Source of the DNA: Nocardioides pocheonensis
GTDB lineage: Bacteria > Actinomycetota > Actinomycetes > Propionibacteriales > Nocardioidaceae
Assembly (NCBI RefSeq): GCF_003725535.1
Contig: NZ_RJSF01000049.1
Span: 124,001-188,000, forward strand
Reading direction: 5' to 3'
DNA length: 64,000 nt
In this document: positions 1 to 7,609 of the stretch, in pieces
How the letters are laid out: every line of letters begins with the position of its first letter
How positions within the stretch are numbered: the stretch's first letter is position 1
Notes under the pieces: generated by a model
Database searches by the model: none
Seen by the model: the letters and a program-made list of their open reading frames with translations, nothing else
Told to the model about the DNA's origin: nothing
Program-made: the position numbers and the translations under genes

Positions 1-2
1 CG

Positions 3-737
3 CTAACATACGCCGGCTGCGACCCGGGAGACAGCCCGGGCGCCGGCGAGTCCGAGCGCAGCGAGCGCCAGGCCGGCAGGCAGGTCGAGCACCCAGTGGT
101 TCCCGGTCGCGACCACGGCGCAGGCCATCAGCACCGGGTGCAGCACGCACAGCACGCGCAGCACGGGGGACCGGAGCAGGGGGAGGACCACGACGGCCAC
201 CAGGACCACCCAGCCGACGTGGAAGCTGGGCACGGCGCCGAGGTGGTTGGTCAGGCCGTGCGGGCGCGCCACGCCCTCGAAGGACCCGTGGGCGACCGTG
301 TCGGTGAATCCGGTGCCGCCGATCCAGGGAGGGGCCGTGGGGTAGGTCGCATAGACCAGGAGGCCGGCGACCCCGGACACCAGCAGGGCCGTGCGCAGCC
401 GCCGGTACGCCGGCGGGTGGCGCCGGTACATCCAGACCACGATCACGATCAGCGCGGGGAAGTATCCCCAGACGTAGAACTGGGTGAGGAAGGTGCCGAG
501 CCCGGGGACGGAGAGCGCGGCGTCCTGGAACCGGTGCTCGACGTCGAGGTGGAGGAGCCGCTCGAGCCGGAGGACGGCTGCGGTGTGCCGGACCGCCTCC
601 GGGGTGCGGTCGAGGGTGTACCAGCGGACGGCCAGGTAGCAGACCAGGGCCGCTGCGACGAAGCCGAGCTCCGGGAGGACGGCCGCCCGGTCCGAGGCGG
701 TCCGCCTCTCCCGCAGCGTCGGTGGTGCCCAGGTCAC
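3..737 (-). CDS. PAP2-superfamily integral membrane protein (lipid phosphatase / inositol-phosphotransferase-like)
   Basis: A 244-residue polytopic membrane protein with about six hydrophobic segments. The PSFHVGW block (residues 170-176) and GNHWVLD block (212-218) supply the two active-site histidines of the PAP2 / Aur1-type phosphoesterase fold. Family members remove or transfer a phosphate head group on lipid substrates at the outer membrane face. The GTG start follows GAGG at good spacing. The gene lies 18 nt downstream of the acyltransferase-like gene on the same strand, so the two probably form an operon under the box-controlled promoter at 1717-1782. The substrate is not predictable; a lipid is likely from both family and context. 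Confidence 0.85.
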   Translation of the reverse strand: MTWAPPTLRERRTASDRAAVLPELGFVAAALVCYLAVRWYTLDRTPEAVRHTAAVLRLERLLHLDVEHRFQDAALSVPGLGTFLTQFYVWGYFPALIVIVVWMYRRHPPAYRRLRTALLVSGVAGLLVYATYPTAPPWIGGTGFTDTVAHGSFEGVARPHGLTNHLGAVPSFHVGWVVLVAVVVLPLLRSPVLRVLCVLHPVLMACAVVATGNHWVLDLPAGLALAALGLAGARAVSRVAAGVC

Positions 738-755
738 GGCGTACGCCTCGGCCGG

Positions 756-1637
756 TCAGGCCCCGCGCGGCCAGGCGCCCAGCAGGTCGTCGACGGTGAG
801 CTCGGTGCGGTCGAGGAGCCTCGGTTCCCTGACCAGGCGCCGGAACACCTCGGCGGTCCGGGCGAAGTAGAACCCGTCGGAGGCGCGCTCGTCGAGCGTG
901 TAGACCGCGTTGAGACAGCTGCGGGCGACGACGGCGCCGGTCTCGTCGACGACGGGCTCCTTCCGGATGGCTCCGATCGCCACGAAGACGCTGGCGGTGC
1001 CGTACTCGTAGAGGTGGTGGAACGGAGGGTCGATGCCGATGGAGCCGACGTTGACGAGGTAGACGCTGGTGTAGAGCGGGATCGCCTCGCGCAGGAACGC
1101 CGGCAGCGCGTTGTGGTAGTCCAGCGCCGCCACCGTGCGCGCCACCAGGTCGAGCACCGGACGCGGCGCGGGCGCGAACAGGTCGACCAGCTGGTCGTCC
1201 TTGCCGCCCAGCGTCGCCCGCTTGTGCTCGACGGCGGAGTCCACCTGGTCGCGGACCTCCTCGACGGTCTCGAGGCCGGTGAACACCAGCCGGACCTCGG
1301 TCTCCGGGGCGTCGTCGGCCATCGCCGTCTTGACGATGAAGGCGATGCTGATGTCGTCGTGCTCGTAGGTGCGGCGCCCGACGATGAAACGGTTCAGCTC
1401 CGGACGCAGCCTGATCGTGCGGGCGATCGCGGTCACCAGGACGTGGAAGAGGGTGATCCTCTCGCTCTCGGGGCGGCCGTCGTTGACCTCCTCCAGCCAG
1501 GCCAGGAGGCCGTCGACCTCGATCCGCTGCGGGAAGTAGACCGCCGACTCCGTCCGGGTGCGCATGAGGTAGGGCACGATCCGCCGGAAGGCCGGCACGT
1601 CGCGCAGGTACGTCGCGTCACGTCGCCGCGTGAACAC
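756..1637 (-). CDS. 2-oxoacid dehydrogenase E2-like (CAT-fold) acyltransferase homologue, catalytic His replaced
   Basis: About 293 residues resembling only the catalytic domain of dihydrolipoamide acyltransferases, without lipoyl or E1/E3-binding domains. The RPELNRF block (near residue 80) and the terminal DERASDG block (about residues 249-255) align to the E2 signature DHRxxDG. The position of the general-base histidine is Glu here, so ordinary CoA acyl transfer may be lost or changed. The GTG at 1637 is preferred because GAGGAGG lies 8 nt upstream; the GTG at 1646 touches that ribosome-binding site. It heads an operon with the PAP2 gene and has tandem DosR-like boxes upstream. It could be a lipid acyltransferase of unknown specificity or a non-catalytic relative. 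Confidence 0.75.
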   Translation of the reverse strand: MFTRRRDATYLRDVPAFRRIVPYLMRTRTESAVYFPQRIEVDGLLAWLEEVNDGRPESERITLFHVLVTAIARTIRLRPELNRFIVGRRTYEHDDISIAFIVKTAMADDAPETEVRLVFTGLETVEEVRDQVDSAVEHKRATLGGKDDQLVDLFAPAPRPVLDLVARTVAALDYHNALPAFLREAIPLYTSVYLVNVGSIGIDPPFHHLYEYGTASVFVAIGAIRKEPVVDETGAVVARSCLNAVYTLDERASDGFYFARTAEVFRRLVREPRLLDRTELTVDDLLGAWPRGA

Positions 1638-1716
1638 CGCACGCACCTCCTCGAGCCGGGCGCACCGCCGGGCCCCGGTCCGTGGGGCGACGGTGCCTGG
1701 GGGACCTCATGTCTCG

Positions 1717-1782
1717 ACCATCCCGCGGTGCGGTCGGCTCCCGGGAGGGTCGAACGGCCCGGGCGGAACCGGCGAACGGCAC
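1717..1782 (-). promoter_or_regulatory. DosR-like tandem boxes and promoter of the acyltransferase-like/PAP2 operon
   Basis: Proximal box 1747-1760 reads GGGTCGAACGGCCC. A weaker copy (10/14) lies at 1769-1782, exactly 22 bp further upstream. A minus-strand GATGGT hexamer at 1717-1722 lies 24 bp from the proximal box, the spacing seen at other promoters of this island. The predicted leader to the GTG at 1637 is about 70 nt. The box might also serve the divergent small gene at 1844. Confidence 0.6.
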
Positions 1783-1843
1783 CGACGGTCGCCGCTGGAC
1801 GCGTCGCTGGTCAGGCGAGGCGCCGCGGGACGACAATGCTCGC

Positions 1844-2134
1844 GTGCCCCTGAAGCCGGAGCCGGCCATCCTCGACGTCCAGGCGGGGCTGGGCGACGTG
1901 AAGAGCGCGCTGGTGTCGCTGGGCGCGACGGCGCCGGAGCAGCGCTCGGTGGCCTTCGTGATCGGCGAGCACCTGCTGCTCCTGGCCTACGACGAGATCG
2001 ACAAGTTCACCACGATCGCCGTGGGCGGTCCCGAGGCGGTGCGCACGGCCCACGAGCTGGCGGGTCACCTCGGCGAGCAGGGTCTCCCGGTGACCGGTGT
2101 GCTCCCGCGTCTGCCCGGAGTCCAGCCGGGCTGA
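1844..2134 (+). CDS. Small conserved-type hypothetical protein
   Basis: A 96-residue soluble protein of mixed alpha/beta composition that I do not recognise. The reading frame runs upstream, but the start is placed at GTG 1844 because GACAAT at 1832-1837 sits 6 nt before it, the leaderless pattern common in this window, and residues encoded upstream are low-complexity Arg/Gly. There is no Shine-Dalgarno sequence. It is divergent from the acyltransferase-like operon and convergent with the reductase operon. It contains ILDVQAGLGDVKSAL and an acidic middle region. The function is unknown. Confidence 0.6.
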   Translation: MPLKPEPAILDVQAGLGDVKSALVSLGATAPEQRSVAFVIGEHLLLLAYDEIDKFTTIAVGGPEAVRTAHELAGHLGEQGLPVTGVLPRLPGVQPG

Positions 2135-2163
2135 GCCGGTTCCCGTGACGCATGCCGGACCGG

Positions 2164-4218
2164 TCAGGAATGGCCGGCGAGCGCGAGGCCTCTGCGTTCG
2201 AGGGCCAGCTCACGGACCCGGGCGATGTCCTCGTCGGTGAAGACGCCATTGACTCCGGAGATCGCGGCGAGCCGCATCCCGTGCTTGAGGCCGAGCCGGT
2301 AGATCTCCTTGACCTTCTCCCACTCGATGCTGCGGCCCACCGTGAAGGTCTCGTAGCGACCTTCCAGCGCCAGGACCACGGTCTCGGCGAGGCAGGCGTA
2401 GACGACGCCCGGGGGGAGCCCGATGTCGCGCATCGAGACGTCGCCCGGCAGCTCGATCTCGCCCGACTCGATCACCAGCACGTCGGGTCGCTGCGCGACG
2501 TCCTCGGCCGAGAGGTCGAGCGGACGGGCCACGTCGGTGATCACGCACCCCGGCTTGACCGCCATGATGTCCAGCACTCGCTTCCCCGCTCCCGAGGTGG
2601 CGGTGACGATCAGGTCCATGTCGGGCAGGTGGTCGTCAGGCGTCGCGGCGACCTTGATCCGCGCCCGGGGTGCTCCTCGCTCGATGTCCTCCTTGAGCGC
2701 GAGCAGCTTCGCGGTCTCGGGCGAGACCAGCCACAGCTCGTCGCTGGCCAGGGCGAGCAGGCGGGCGCACACCGAGCCGATCGCACCGGTGGCGCCGACC
2801 ACCATCGCCCGGCCATGGATGCGGCCCTCGTCGTCGACCTCGGCCAGGCCGAGCCGGTCCATCGCCTCATGGGCGGCCCAGAGCGCTGCCGACGCGCTGT
2901 AGCTGTTGCCGGTGGTGACCGGCAGCGGCGCCCGCTTGGCCACCGTGACGCCGGCGTCCCCGACCACCTTCGTGAACGCGCCGAGCCCCATAACCTGAGC
3001 CCCGAGCTTGCGGGCGATGTCCGCGGCGGCGAGGAGCCGGGAGTAGGTGAACTCGGGGCTGTGCGCCATCAGCTCCTTGGGCGTGCCGCCCACGGTGATC
3101 AGCCAGCCCTCCGCCTCGGCGCCGGTGGGGGACGTGATCCCGGTGACGTGGCTGTAGGTGAACGGCGGCGCGTAGGCCATCGCCTTCTCGACGACGTCCA
3201 TGACGACGCTGGGGGCCACCTTGCTCAGCGTCCCGAGCGGCTCGACCTGTGCGAAGTACTCCTGCGACAGCGGGTGGATCACGAACGCGAACCTGCTCTT
3301 GCGGCGCGGCCCGTTGGGGCGCAGGACGCGCGGCTCGAGACCGGCCGAGACGATCATCTCGAGGAGGTCGTCGTCGGTCAGCGGGCCGGAGACCGACGCC
3401 AGCATCATGGCCTCGAGCACGGCGGCCGAGACGGTGACGTCGAAGGGTTGCGGCGTGCTGTCGACCACCAGGTCCACACCGCGCCCGGCGAGCTCGGCGA
3501 GGCGGCCCTCGGAGATGATCGAGGTGACCAGGGTCTTGCCGGCGAGCTCCTCCAGGCCGAACCCGGCGAGCTCGTCGTAGCTGGCGACCAGGACGTCTGC
3601 GTCCTTCGCGGTACGACGGGCGAGCGCGTGGGCCACCAGCTGCGCGGGCGCGAGCAGCTCGGACCGGAGCCCGTGCGGCACCAGGTGCAGCGGCCAGGTC
3701 CCGACGGACGCAGCCAGGTCGAGCACGGGGTTGGCGTCGAGCAGGGACGGCAGGTGGAGCCGGAGCAGCGGGTCGGCGTACTCGACGTTGTCGGTGAACT
3801 CACGCAGGATCCGCACGGCGCGGTCGTGGTTGTCCCCGCCGAGCACGAGCGTGCGGGCGTTGTCGAAGTAGCCCGGCATCTCCGCCTGGACGTGCCGGAT
3901 CGCCCACTCCTGGAGCACGTCGTGCAGGGAGCGTCCGTCGGTGACGGGCACGTCGGTCGTCGCAGCCTTGACCCGCTCGATCGCGGCCAGCTCGCCGTCG
4001 TACAGGCCCGCCGCCCGTGCCTCGCGGGCTCCGGTGACGGCGATCGCCGCGGCGTCGGGGGCCCAGTGCCGCACGAGCTCCTCCGCCGCACGGATGTCGC
4101 CACCCGTGCCGATCCGGACGAGGTGGAAGGGACGGTCGAAGAGCGTGACGTACGTGTCGTAGTCACGCTCGGGCCCGGTCAGGCTGACGTTGACCACCAG
4201 GGTCGGCTCGGTGCTCAC
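2164..4218 (-). CDS. Long-chain acyl-[ACP] reductase-like dehydrogenase with a large N-terminal extension
   Basis: 684 residues. The C-terminal half (about 330-650) matches cyanobacterial fatty-aldehyde-forming acyl-ACP reductase (AAR): TTGNS near residue 440, a Rossmann VVGATGAIGS near 472, and ACLAE around Cys609, which aligns to the AAR catalytic cysteine (Cys294 in Synechococcus) in ACFAE. The following VGRSIEWEKV block also matches the AAR tail. AAR reduces acyl-ACP or acyl-CoA to aldehyde with NADPH through a thioester. The first 310 or so residues have no counterpart in AAR and I do not recognise them. GTG start with GAGGAG upstream, 10 nt after the upstream SDR gene, so the two form an operon behind the box promoter at 5327-5392. 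Confidence 0.75.
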   Translation of the reverse strand: MSTEPTLVVNVSLTGPERDYDTYVTLFDRPFHLVRIGTGGDIRAAEELVRHWAPDAAAIAVTGAREARAAGLYDGELAAIERVKAATTDVPVTDGRSLHDVLQEWAIRHVQAEMPGYFDNARTLVLGGDNHDRAVRILREFTDNVEYADPLLRLHLPSLLDANPVLDLAASVGTWPLHLVPHGLRSELLAPAQLVAHALARRTAKDADVLVASYDELAGFGLEELAGKTLVTSIISEGRLAELAGRGVDLVVDSTPQPFDVTVSAAVLEAMMLASVSGPLTDDDLLEMIVSAGLEPRVLRPNGPRRKSRFAFVIHPLSQEYFAQVEPLGTLSKVAPSVVMDVVEKAMAYAPPFTYSHVTGITSPTGAEAEGWLITVGGTPKELMAHSPEFTYSRLLAAADIARKLGAQVMGLGAFTKVVGDAGVTVAKRAPLPVTTGNSYSASAALWAAHEAMDRLGLAEVDDEGRIHGRAMVVGATGAIGSVCARLLALASDELWLVSPETAKLLALKEDIERGAPRARIKVAATPDDHLPDMDLIVTATSGAGKRVLDIMAVKPGCVITDVARPLDLSAEDVAQRPDVLVIESGEIELPGDVSMRDIGLPPGVVYACLAETVVLALEGRYETFTVGRSIEWEKVKEIYRLGLKHGMRLAAISGVNGVFTDEDIARVRELALERRGLALAGHS

Positions 4219-4228
4219 CTCATGCTCC

Positions 4229-5320
4229 TCAGGTCATCGCCTTCGCGTCGAACTCCGGGTGGTCGGCCATGAACCGCAGGAGACGAGCGGCGTAGGTCCG
4301 GAACGGAGGGCAGGTCACGCCGGTCCCGGCGAGGTCGGTCGTCGTCTGCGTGGTGTCGTAGAGGGTCGGTGAGGCCAGGTAGTCGATCGCCTCCGCCGGG
4401 AGGCCGAGCAGGCGCTCCATCCCGGGCACCTTGTCCACCGCCGCATGGGTGACGCCGAGCGGAAGCGGCACCCAGACGATCCGGCGGTGCAGCTCGTGGG
4501 CGAAGGTGTCCACCACCTCGCGGATCGTCGGTGGCTCAGGATCGGTCAGAGCGTAGGTCTTGCCGATCGACAGCTCGCTCGCGGACAGCGTGTCCATCGC
4601 GTCGACGACGAAGTCGCGCGGCACCAGGCAGAAGCGGACCTCGTCGGGGGAGGCGACCCGCGGCACCACCGCGACAGGCGGCTGGCGGCGCAGGAACGTC
4701 GCCACGAAGTACGGCCCGTCGTACTTCTGCGTCGCACCGGTCGCGGAGTCGCCCACGACGATGCCGGGGCGGTAGATCGTCGCCGGGAGGCCGTCGGCCA
4801 TCGCCTTGCGCACCAGCACCTCGGCCTCGAACTTCGTCTCCTCGTAGTGGTTGCGGAAGATCTGGCCCTCGTCGAGGTCGGTCTCGGCGAACACCCCGTC
4901 GTAGCGGCCGCTGACGTAGCAGGTGCTGACGTACTGGAGGCGGTCGAGGTGCTCACGGGAGCGGCAGAAGTCGAGGACGTGGGCGGTGCCGTCGACGTTC
5001 ACCCTCCGGGCGAGCTCCGCGGATGTGGCCAGGTCGTAGACCGCGGCCAGGTGCCACACCTCGGTGACGGCACCGAGCTCGTCGTGCGGGACGTCGGACA
5101 TGCCCAGACCCGGCTGGGTGATGTCGCCCTCGACGACGTCGACCCGCCCGCGGACGTGGGGATGCTCGGCCTCGATCTCCCGGATGCGCCGGCGGGCGGT
5201 CTCCAGGTGCCGCGGCTGCACGAGCAGCAGCGCGCGAACCTGGGTGCGCCGGGCAAGCAGGCGGGGGAGGAGGGCGGATCCAAGGAAGCCGGGGAACCCG
5301 GTCATCAGCAGCACGCTCAT
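4229..5320 (-). CDS. Extended SDR, fatty-acyl-CoA reductase / male-sterility-type (NAD_binding_4)
   Basis: 363 residues. The N-terminal nucleotide-binding motif TGFPGFLG (residues 7-14) and the active-site YEETK of extended short-chain dehydrogenases are visible, and the layout matches the NAD(P)-binding domain of fatty acyl-CoA reductases. The ATG at 5320 is chosen because MSVLLMTGFPG begins the Rossmann fold and CATCGT (minus strand, 5327-5332) sits 6 nt upstream as a leaderless -10; residues encoded further upstream would lie in the regulatory boxes. It is the first gene of the operon with the acyl-ACP-reductase-like gene. Likely role: reduction of an acyl thioester or of the aldehyde made by its partner. 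An epimerase-like activity cannot be excluded. Confidence 0.75.
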   Translation of the reverse strand: MSVLLMTGFPGFLGSALLPRLLARRTQVRALLLVQPRHLETARRRIREIEAEHPHVRGRVDVVEGDITQPGLGMSDVPHDELGAVTEVWHLAAVYDLATSAELARRVNVDGTAHVLDFCRSREHLDRLQYVSTCYVSGRYDGVFAETDLDEGQIFRNHYEETKFEAEVLVRKAMADGLPATIYRPGIVVGDSATGATQKYDGPYFVATFLRRQPPVAVVPRVASPDEVRFCLVPRDFVVDAMDTLSASELSIGKTYALTDPEPPTIREVVDTFAHELHRRIVWVPLPLGVTHAAVDKVPGMERLLGLPAEAIDYLASPTLYDTTQTTTDLAGTGVTCPPFRTYAARLLRFMADHPEFDAKAMT

Positions 5321-5326
5321 GTCTGC

Positions 5327-5392
5327 ACGATGCTCCGACCGGGCGCTCGACCGGGAGGGCCGAACGACCCCCGGGAGCGCGGCGAACGACAC
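5327..5392 (-). promoter_or_regulatory. DosR-like tandem boxes and leaderless promoter of the reductase operon
   Basis: Proximal box 5357-5370 reads GGGCCGAACGACCC and distal box 5379-5392 reads GCGGCGAACGACAC (11/14 identical), 22 bp apart. CATCGT (minus strand, 5327-5332) lies 24 bp from the proximal box and 6 nt from the ATG. The box centre is therefore about -43 from a start-codon transcription start. Confidence 0.65.
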
Positions 5393-5422
5393 GCATCGAC
5401 CAGCGTGGCGTCGAGAGGTGGC

Positions 5423-6034
5423 TCAGCCCCGGGACGTCGGGTCCACCCGCTCGCCCAGGGGCTCGCTGCGTCCGCCCATGTCGGCGCGCCGGATCAGGCC
5501 GGAGACCAGCTCGTGCCCGCGCGCGATCGTGTCGTCGAGCACGCGCAGGCCGGCGTCGACGCTGCCCGCCTCCAGCGACCACTTCGCCGCGGCCATGCCC
5601 TGCACCAGCGAGTCGTTGATCTCGATCGCCTCCCGGTGGAGAAGGGCCGCCGCCTCCAGGCGGCGGCGCTCCGCCTCCGAGCGTCGCAGCCGGTCGGTCG
5701 CCTCGCCGACCAGCAACCCCAGCAGCAGGATCGGAAGCACTCGCGCGGCCCAGGCGACCGGGGGCAGGGAGACCTGATCGGCCGCGGCCCACAGCGCGAT
5801 CAGCGCGACCGCGAGCAGTCCCGCGGCGGTGCCGGCACGCATGCCGAACGTGGTCGCCACCAGCGCCACCGGGAAGACGTAGAGCATGGAGTACGCGTCG
5901 GCGGCGTCGCCGGCCAGCAGGCGCAGGCTCAGGACACCGGCGAACAGCACCCCCGCCACGGCGAGGGTCAGCAGTCGGTGCCCGGCCGCGTGCGTGCGCG
6001 CGGCTGTGGTCAACCGCCGGGAGGCCACGGTCAT
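5423..6034 (-). CDS. Membrane sensor-like protein with truncated, His-less kinase dimerisation helix
   Basis: 203 residues. Four or five hydrophobic segments (about 15-110) resemble a DUF4118/MASE-type sensor. A charged helix (RRSEAERRRLEA) follows, then a HisKA_3-like dimerisation region with EINDSLVQG where active kinases have a histidine. No ATPase domain follows; the protein ends about 50 residues later. It could be a non-catalytic partner that modulates a separate kinase. The ATG at 6034 (or 6043) has no Shine-Dalgarno sequence; CACGAT (minus strand, 6042-6047) lies 7 nt upstream, consistent with a leaderless transcript behind a DosR-like box. Confidence 0.65.
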   Translation of the reverse strand: MTVASRRLTTAARTHAAGHRLLTLAVAGVLFAGVLSLRLLAGDAADAYSMLYVFPVALVATTFGMRAGTAAGLLAVALIALWAAADQVSLPPVAWAARVLPILLLGLLVGEATDRLRRSEAERRRLEAAALLHREAIEINDSLVQGMAAAKWSLEAGSVDAGLRVLDDTIARGHELVSGLIRRADMGGRSEPLGERVDPTSRG

Positions 6035-6041
6035 GGAGCCC

Positions 6042-6105
6042 ATCGTGCGGGACCCGGGCTCGACGACCAAGGGGTCGAAGGACCCGTCTGCGTCGCCGAC
6101 GGCCC
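6042..6105 (-). promoter_or_regulatory. DosR-like box and leaderless promoter of the sensor-like gene
   Basis: Box 6072-6085 reads GGGTCGAAGGACCC, a perfect 5-bp inverted repeat around 4 bp. A weaker copy lies at 6092-6105 (20 bp away). CACGAT (minus strand, 6042-6047) is 24 bp from the box and 7 nt before the ATG at 6034. A further partial copy (GGGACCCGGGCTCG) is at 6049-6062. Confidence 0.6.
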
Positions 6106-6136
6106 TTTCCGCGCACGGTGATCCACCAGGCCGGTC

Positions 6137-6201
6137 CCGTCGAAGGTCCTCGTCACCGGTTGCGTCCGACCCTGTGCCGAGCTGGGCGGACGGGGGACGC
6201 T
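6137..6201 (+). promoter_or_regulatory. DosR-like tandem boxes and promoter of the phosphoribosyltransferase gene
   Basis: Two divergent copies 22 bp apart: 6137-6150 (reverse AGGACCTTCGACGG) and 6159-6172 (reverse GGGTCGGACGCAAC). GACGCT at 6196-6201 follows the proximal copy by 23 bp. The predicted leader is about 23 nt and contains the GGAGG ribosome-binding site. Each copy matches the consensus at about 10/14, so the support comes mainly from the spacing. Confidence 0.5.
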
Positions 6202-6230
6202 GGGACGAGGGACGAGCGGAGGTGCCCGCC

Positions 6231-6911
6231 ATGACCATGTTCGCGGATCGGGTCGACGCCGGGCGGCGTCTGGCTGCAGGCCTGGCCCACCTGGGCGGGC
6301 AGGACCCGGCGGTTCTGGGGCTCCCCCGTGGAGGAGTCCCGGTTGCGGCCGAGATCGCGAGGCTCCTCGGCGCGCCGCTGGACGTGATCGTCGTCCGCAA
6401 GCTCGGCGTGCCGTTCCAGCCCGAGCTCGCGATGGGGGCGATCGGTGAGGGAGGAGTCCGGGTCGTCGATCCGGATCTGATCGACCGCCTCGGCATCAGG
6501 GACGCGGAGGTGCGCGTCGTCGAGGAGGGAGAGCGCGCCGTTCTGGAGGACCGGATCGCGTCGCTGCGCGGCGCGCACCCCCACGTCCCGCTGCGCGACC
6601 GGGTCGCCGTGGTCGTGGACGACGGCATCGCCACCGGCGCGAGCGCCCGGGCGGCGTGCGAGGTCGCACGCCGGCTCGGCGCCGCGAGGGTCGTCCTCGC
6701 CGTCCCCGTGGCTCCGGCGGGCACCACGGCGGAGGAGCTCGGGGCCGACGAGCTGGTCTGCTGCGCGATGCCGCTCGCCTTCCGGGCGGTAGGAGAGCAC
6801 TACCGCGACTTCCGGCCGACCACGGACGACGAGGTCCGCGTGCTGCTCGGCGCGGCCCACTCGGCGACGCCACGTGAGCCGGAGCTCGAGACCGAGCCCT
6901 CGGGCTCCTGA
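6231..6911 (+). CDS. Phosphoribosyltransferase-family protein (Rv0571c-like)
   Basis: 226 residues. The type I PRTase fold is shown by the PRPP-binding loop VVVDDGIATGAS (about residues 127-138) and the N-terminal GLPRGGVPVA substrate loop. It belongs to the stand-alone PRTase group that includes Rv0571c of the M. tuberculosis DosR regulon; the nucleobase or other acceptor is unknown. The ATG at 6231 follows GGAGG with 8 nt spacing. The C-terminal 20 residues are acidic and probably disordered. Divergent from the sensor-like gene; both have DosR-like boxes. Confidence 0.8.
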   Translation: MTMFADRVDAGRRLAAGLAHLGGQDPAVLGLPRGGVPVAAEIARLLGAPLDVIVVRKLGVPFQPELAMGAIGEGGVRVVDPDLIDRLGIRDAEVRVVEEGERAVLEDRIASLRGAHPHVPLRDRVAVVVDDGIATGASARAACEVARRLGAARVVLAVPVAPAGTTAEELGADELVCCAMPLAFRAVGEHYRDFRPTTDDEVRVLLGAAHSATPREPELETEPSGS

Positions 6912-6933
6912 GCACGCCGGATCCGCCCGTTTC

Positions 6934-6969
6934 GGGACGGAGGTCCCGCGACTCGTGACCCTCGGCTCT
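6934..6969. promoter_or_regulatory. Orphan tandem DosR-like boxes between convergent genes
   Basis: 6934-6947 reads GGGACGGAGGTCCC, a perfect inverted repeat flanked by TTC and G, the best match in the window to the mycobacterial DosR box. A second copy, GTGACCCTCGGCTC, lies at 6956-6969, exactly 22 bp on. Neither flanking gene starts here. The 207-bp gap 6912-7119 shows no convincing gene, so an RNA or short peptide may be the target. The first copy could also be a weak terminator hairpin for the PRTase gene. Confidence 0.5.
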
Positions 6970-7119
6970 GCTCTCAGCGGCGCGCCGGGAGTTGACTCCG
7001 GACAACGGCGGAGGACCTCGAGACCGCCGGGGCACCTCGGCTCACGCAGGCGAGCTGCCCTCGGCGGGCGGTCTCGTGGTCCTCCTTGCCGTGCCGGCGT
7101 CGACGTCGGACGGCCTCGC

Positions 7120-7533
7120 TCAGGTGCCGCTGATCCCGGCGAGGCGGCGGACCGCTGCGAGCCCCTCGGGCGACCCGGGCCAGTGCCGGCTCAGGGCCTC
7201 CGCGCCGGCATGCCTGGTCACGGATCGGAGGGCGAGCGCCACGATGACGGCGTCGTCGGCGTACCCGATCACCGGGATGAAGTCGGGCACGAGGTCGAGC
7301 GGCAGCGCGAGGTAGCCCAGCAGCAGCCAGAGCCGGATCCGGACGCCCCGCGGGACCGACGGGTCGGCCGCCAGCCGGCGCAGCAGCCGGACGAGGTCGG
7401 GGAGCAGCCGCAGCGCGTCGCGGACCCGTACGTCGTCCGGCCGGCCCAGCCACAGCGCCGCGACCAGGGCCAGCCACACGAGCAGCAGCCCGCCACCGAC
7501 GGCGATCAACCAGGTCCACCCGCTCCCGTCCAC
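7120..7533 (-). CDS. DUF1232 (YkvA-family) membrane protein
   Basis: 137 residues. An N-terminal membrane segment (residues 8-28) is followed by the DUF1232 core with LPLDLVPDFIPVIGYADD (about 79-96). Family members are small membrane proteins of unknown function, sometimes linked to stress. The GTG start has GACACT (minus strand, 7540-7545) 6 nt upstream, so the transcript is probably leaderless. Confidence 0.85.
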   Translation of the reverse strand: MDGSGWTWLIAVGGGLLLVWLALVAALWLGRPDDVRVRDALRLLPDLVRLLRRLAADPSVPRGVRIRLWLLLGYLALPLDLVPDFIPVIGYADDAVIVALALRSVTRHAGAEALSRHWPGSPEGLAAVRRLAGISGT

Positions 7534-7609
7534 CCGCCCAGTGTCCCGGTACGCCGCACCGCCCCCGCCCGAGCATGGCCGAACGGGGGCGGCGTGTGCC
7601 GGCGCGGCG

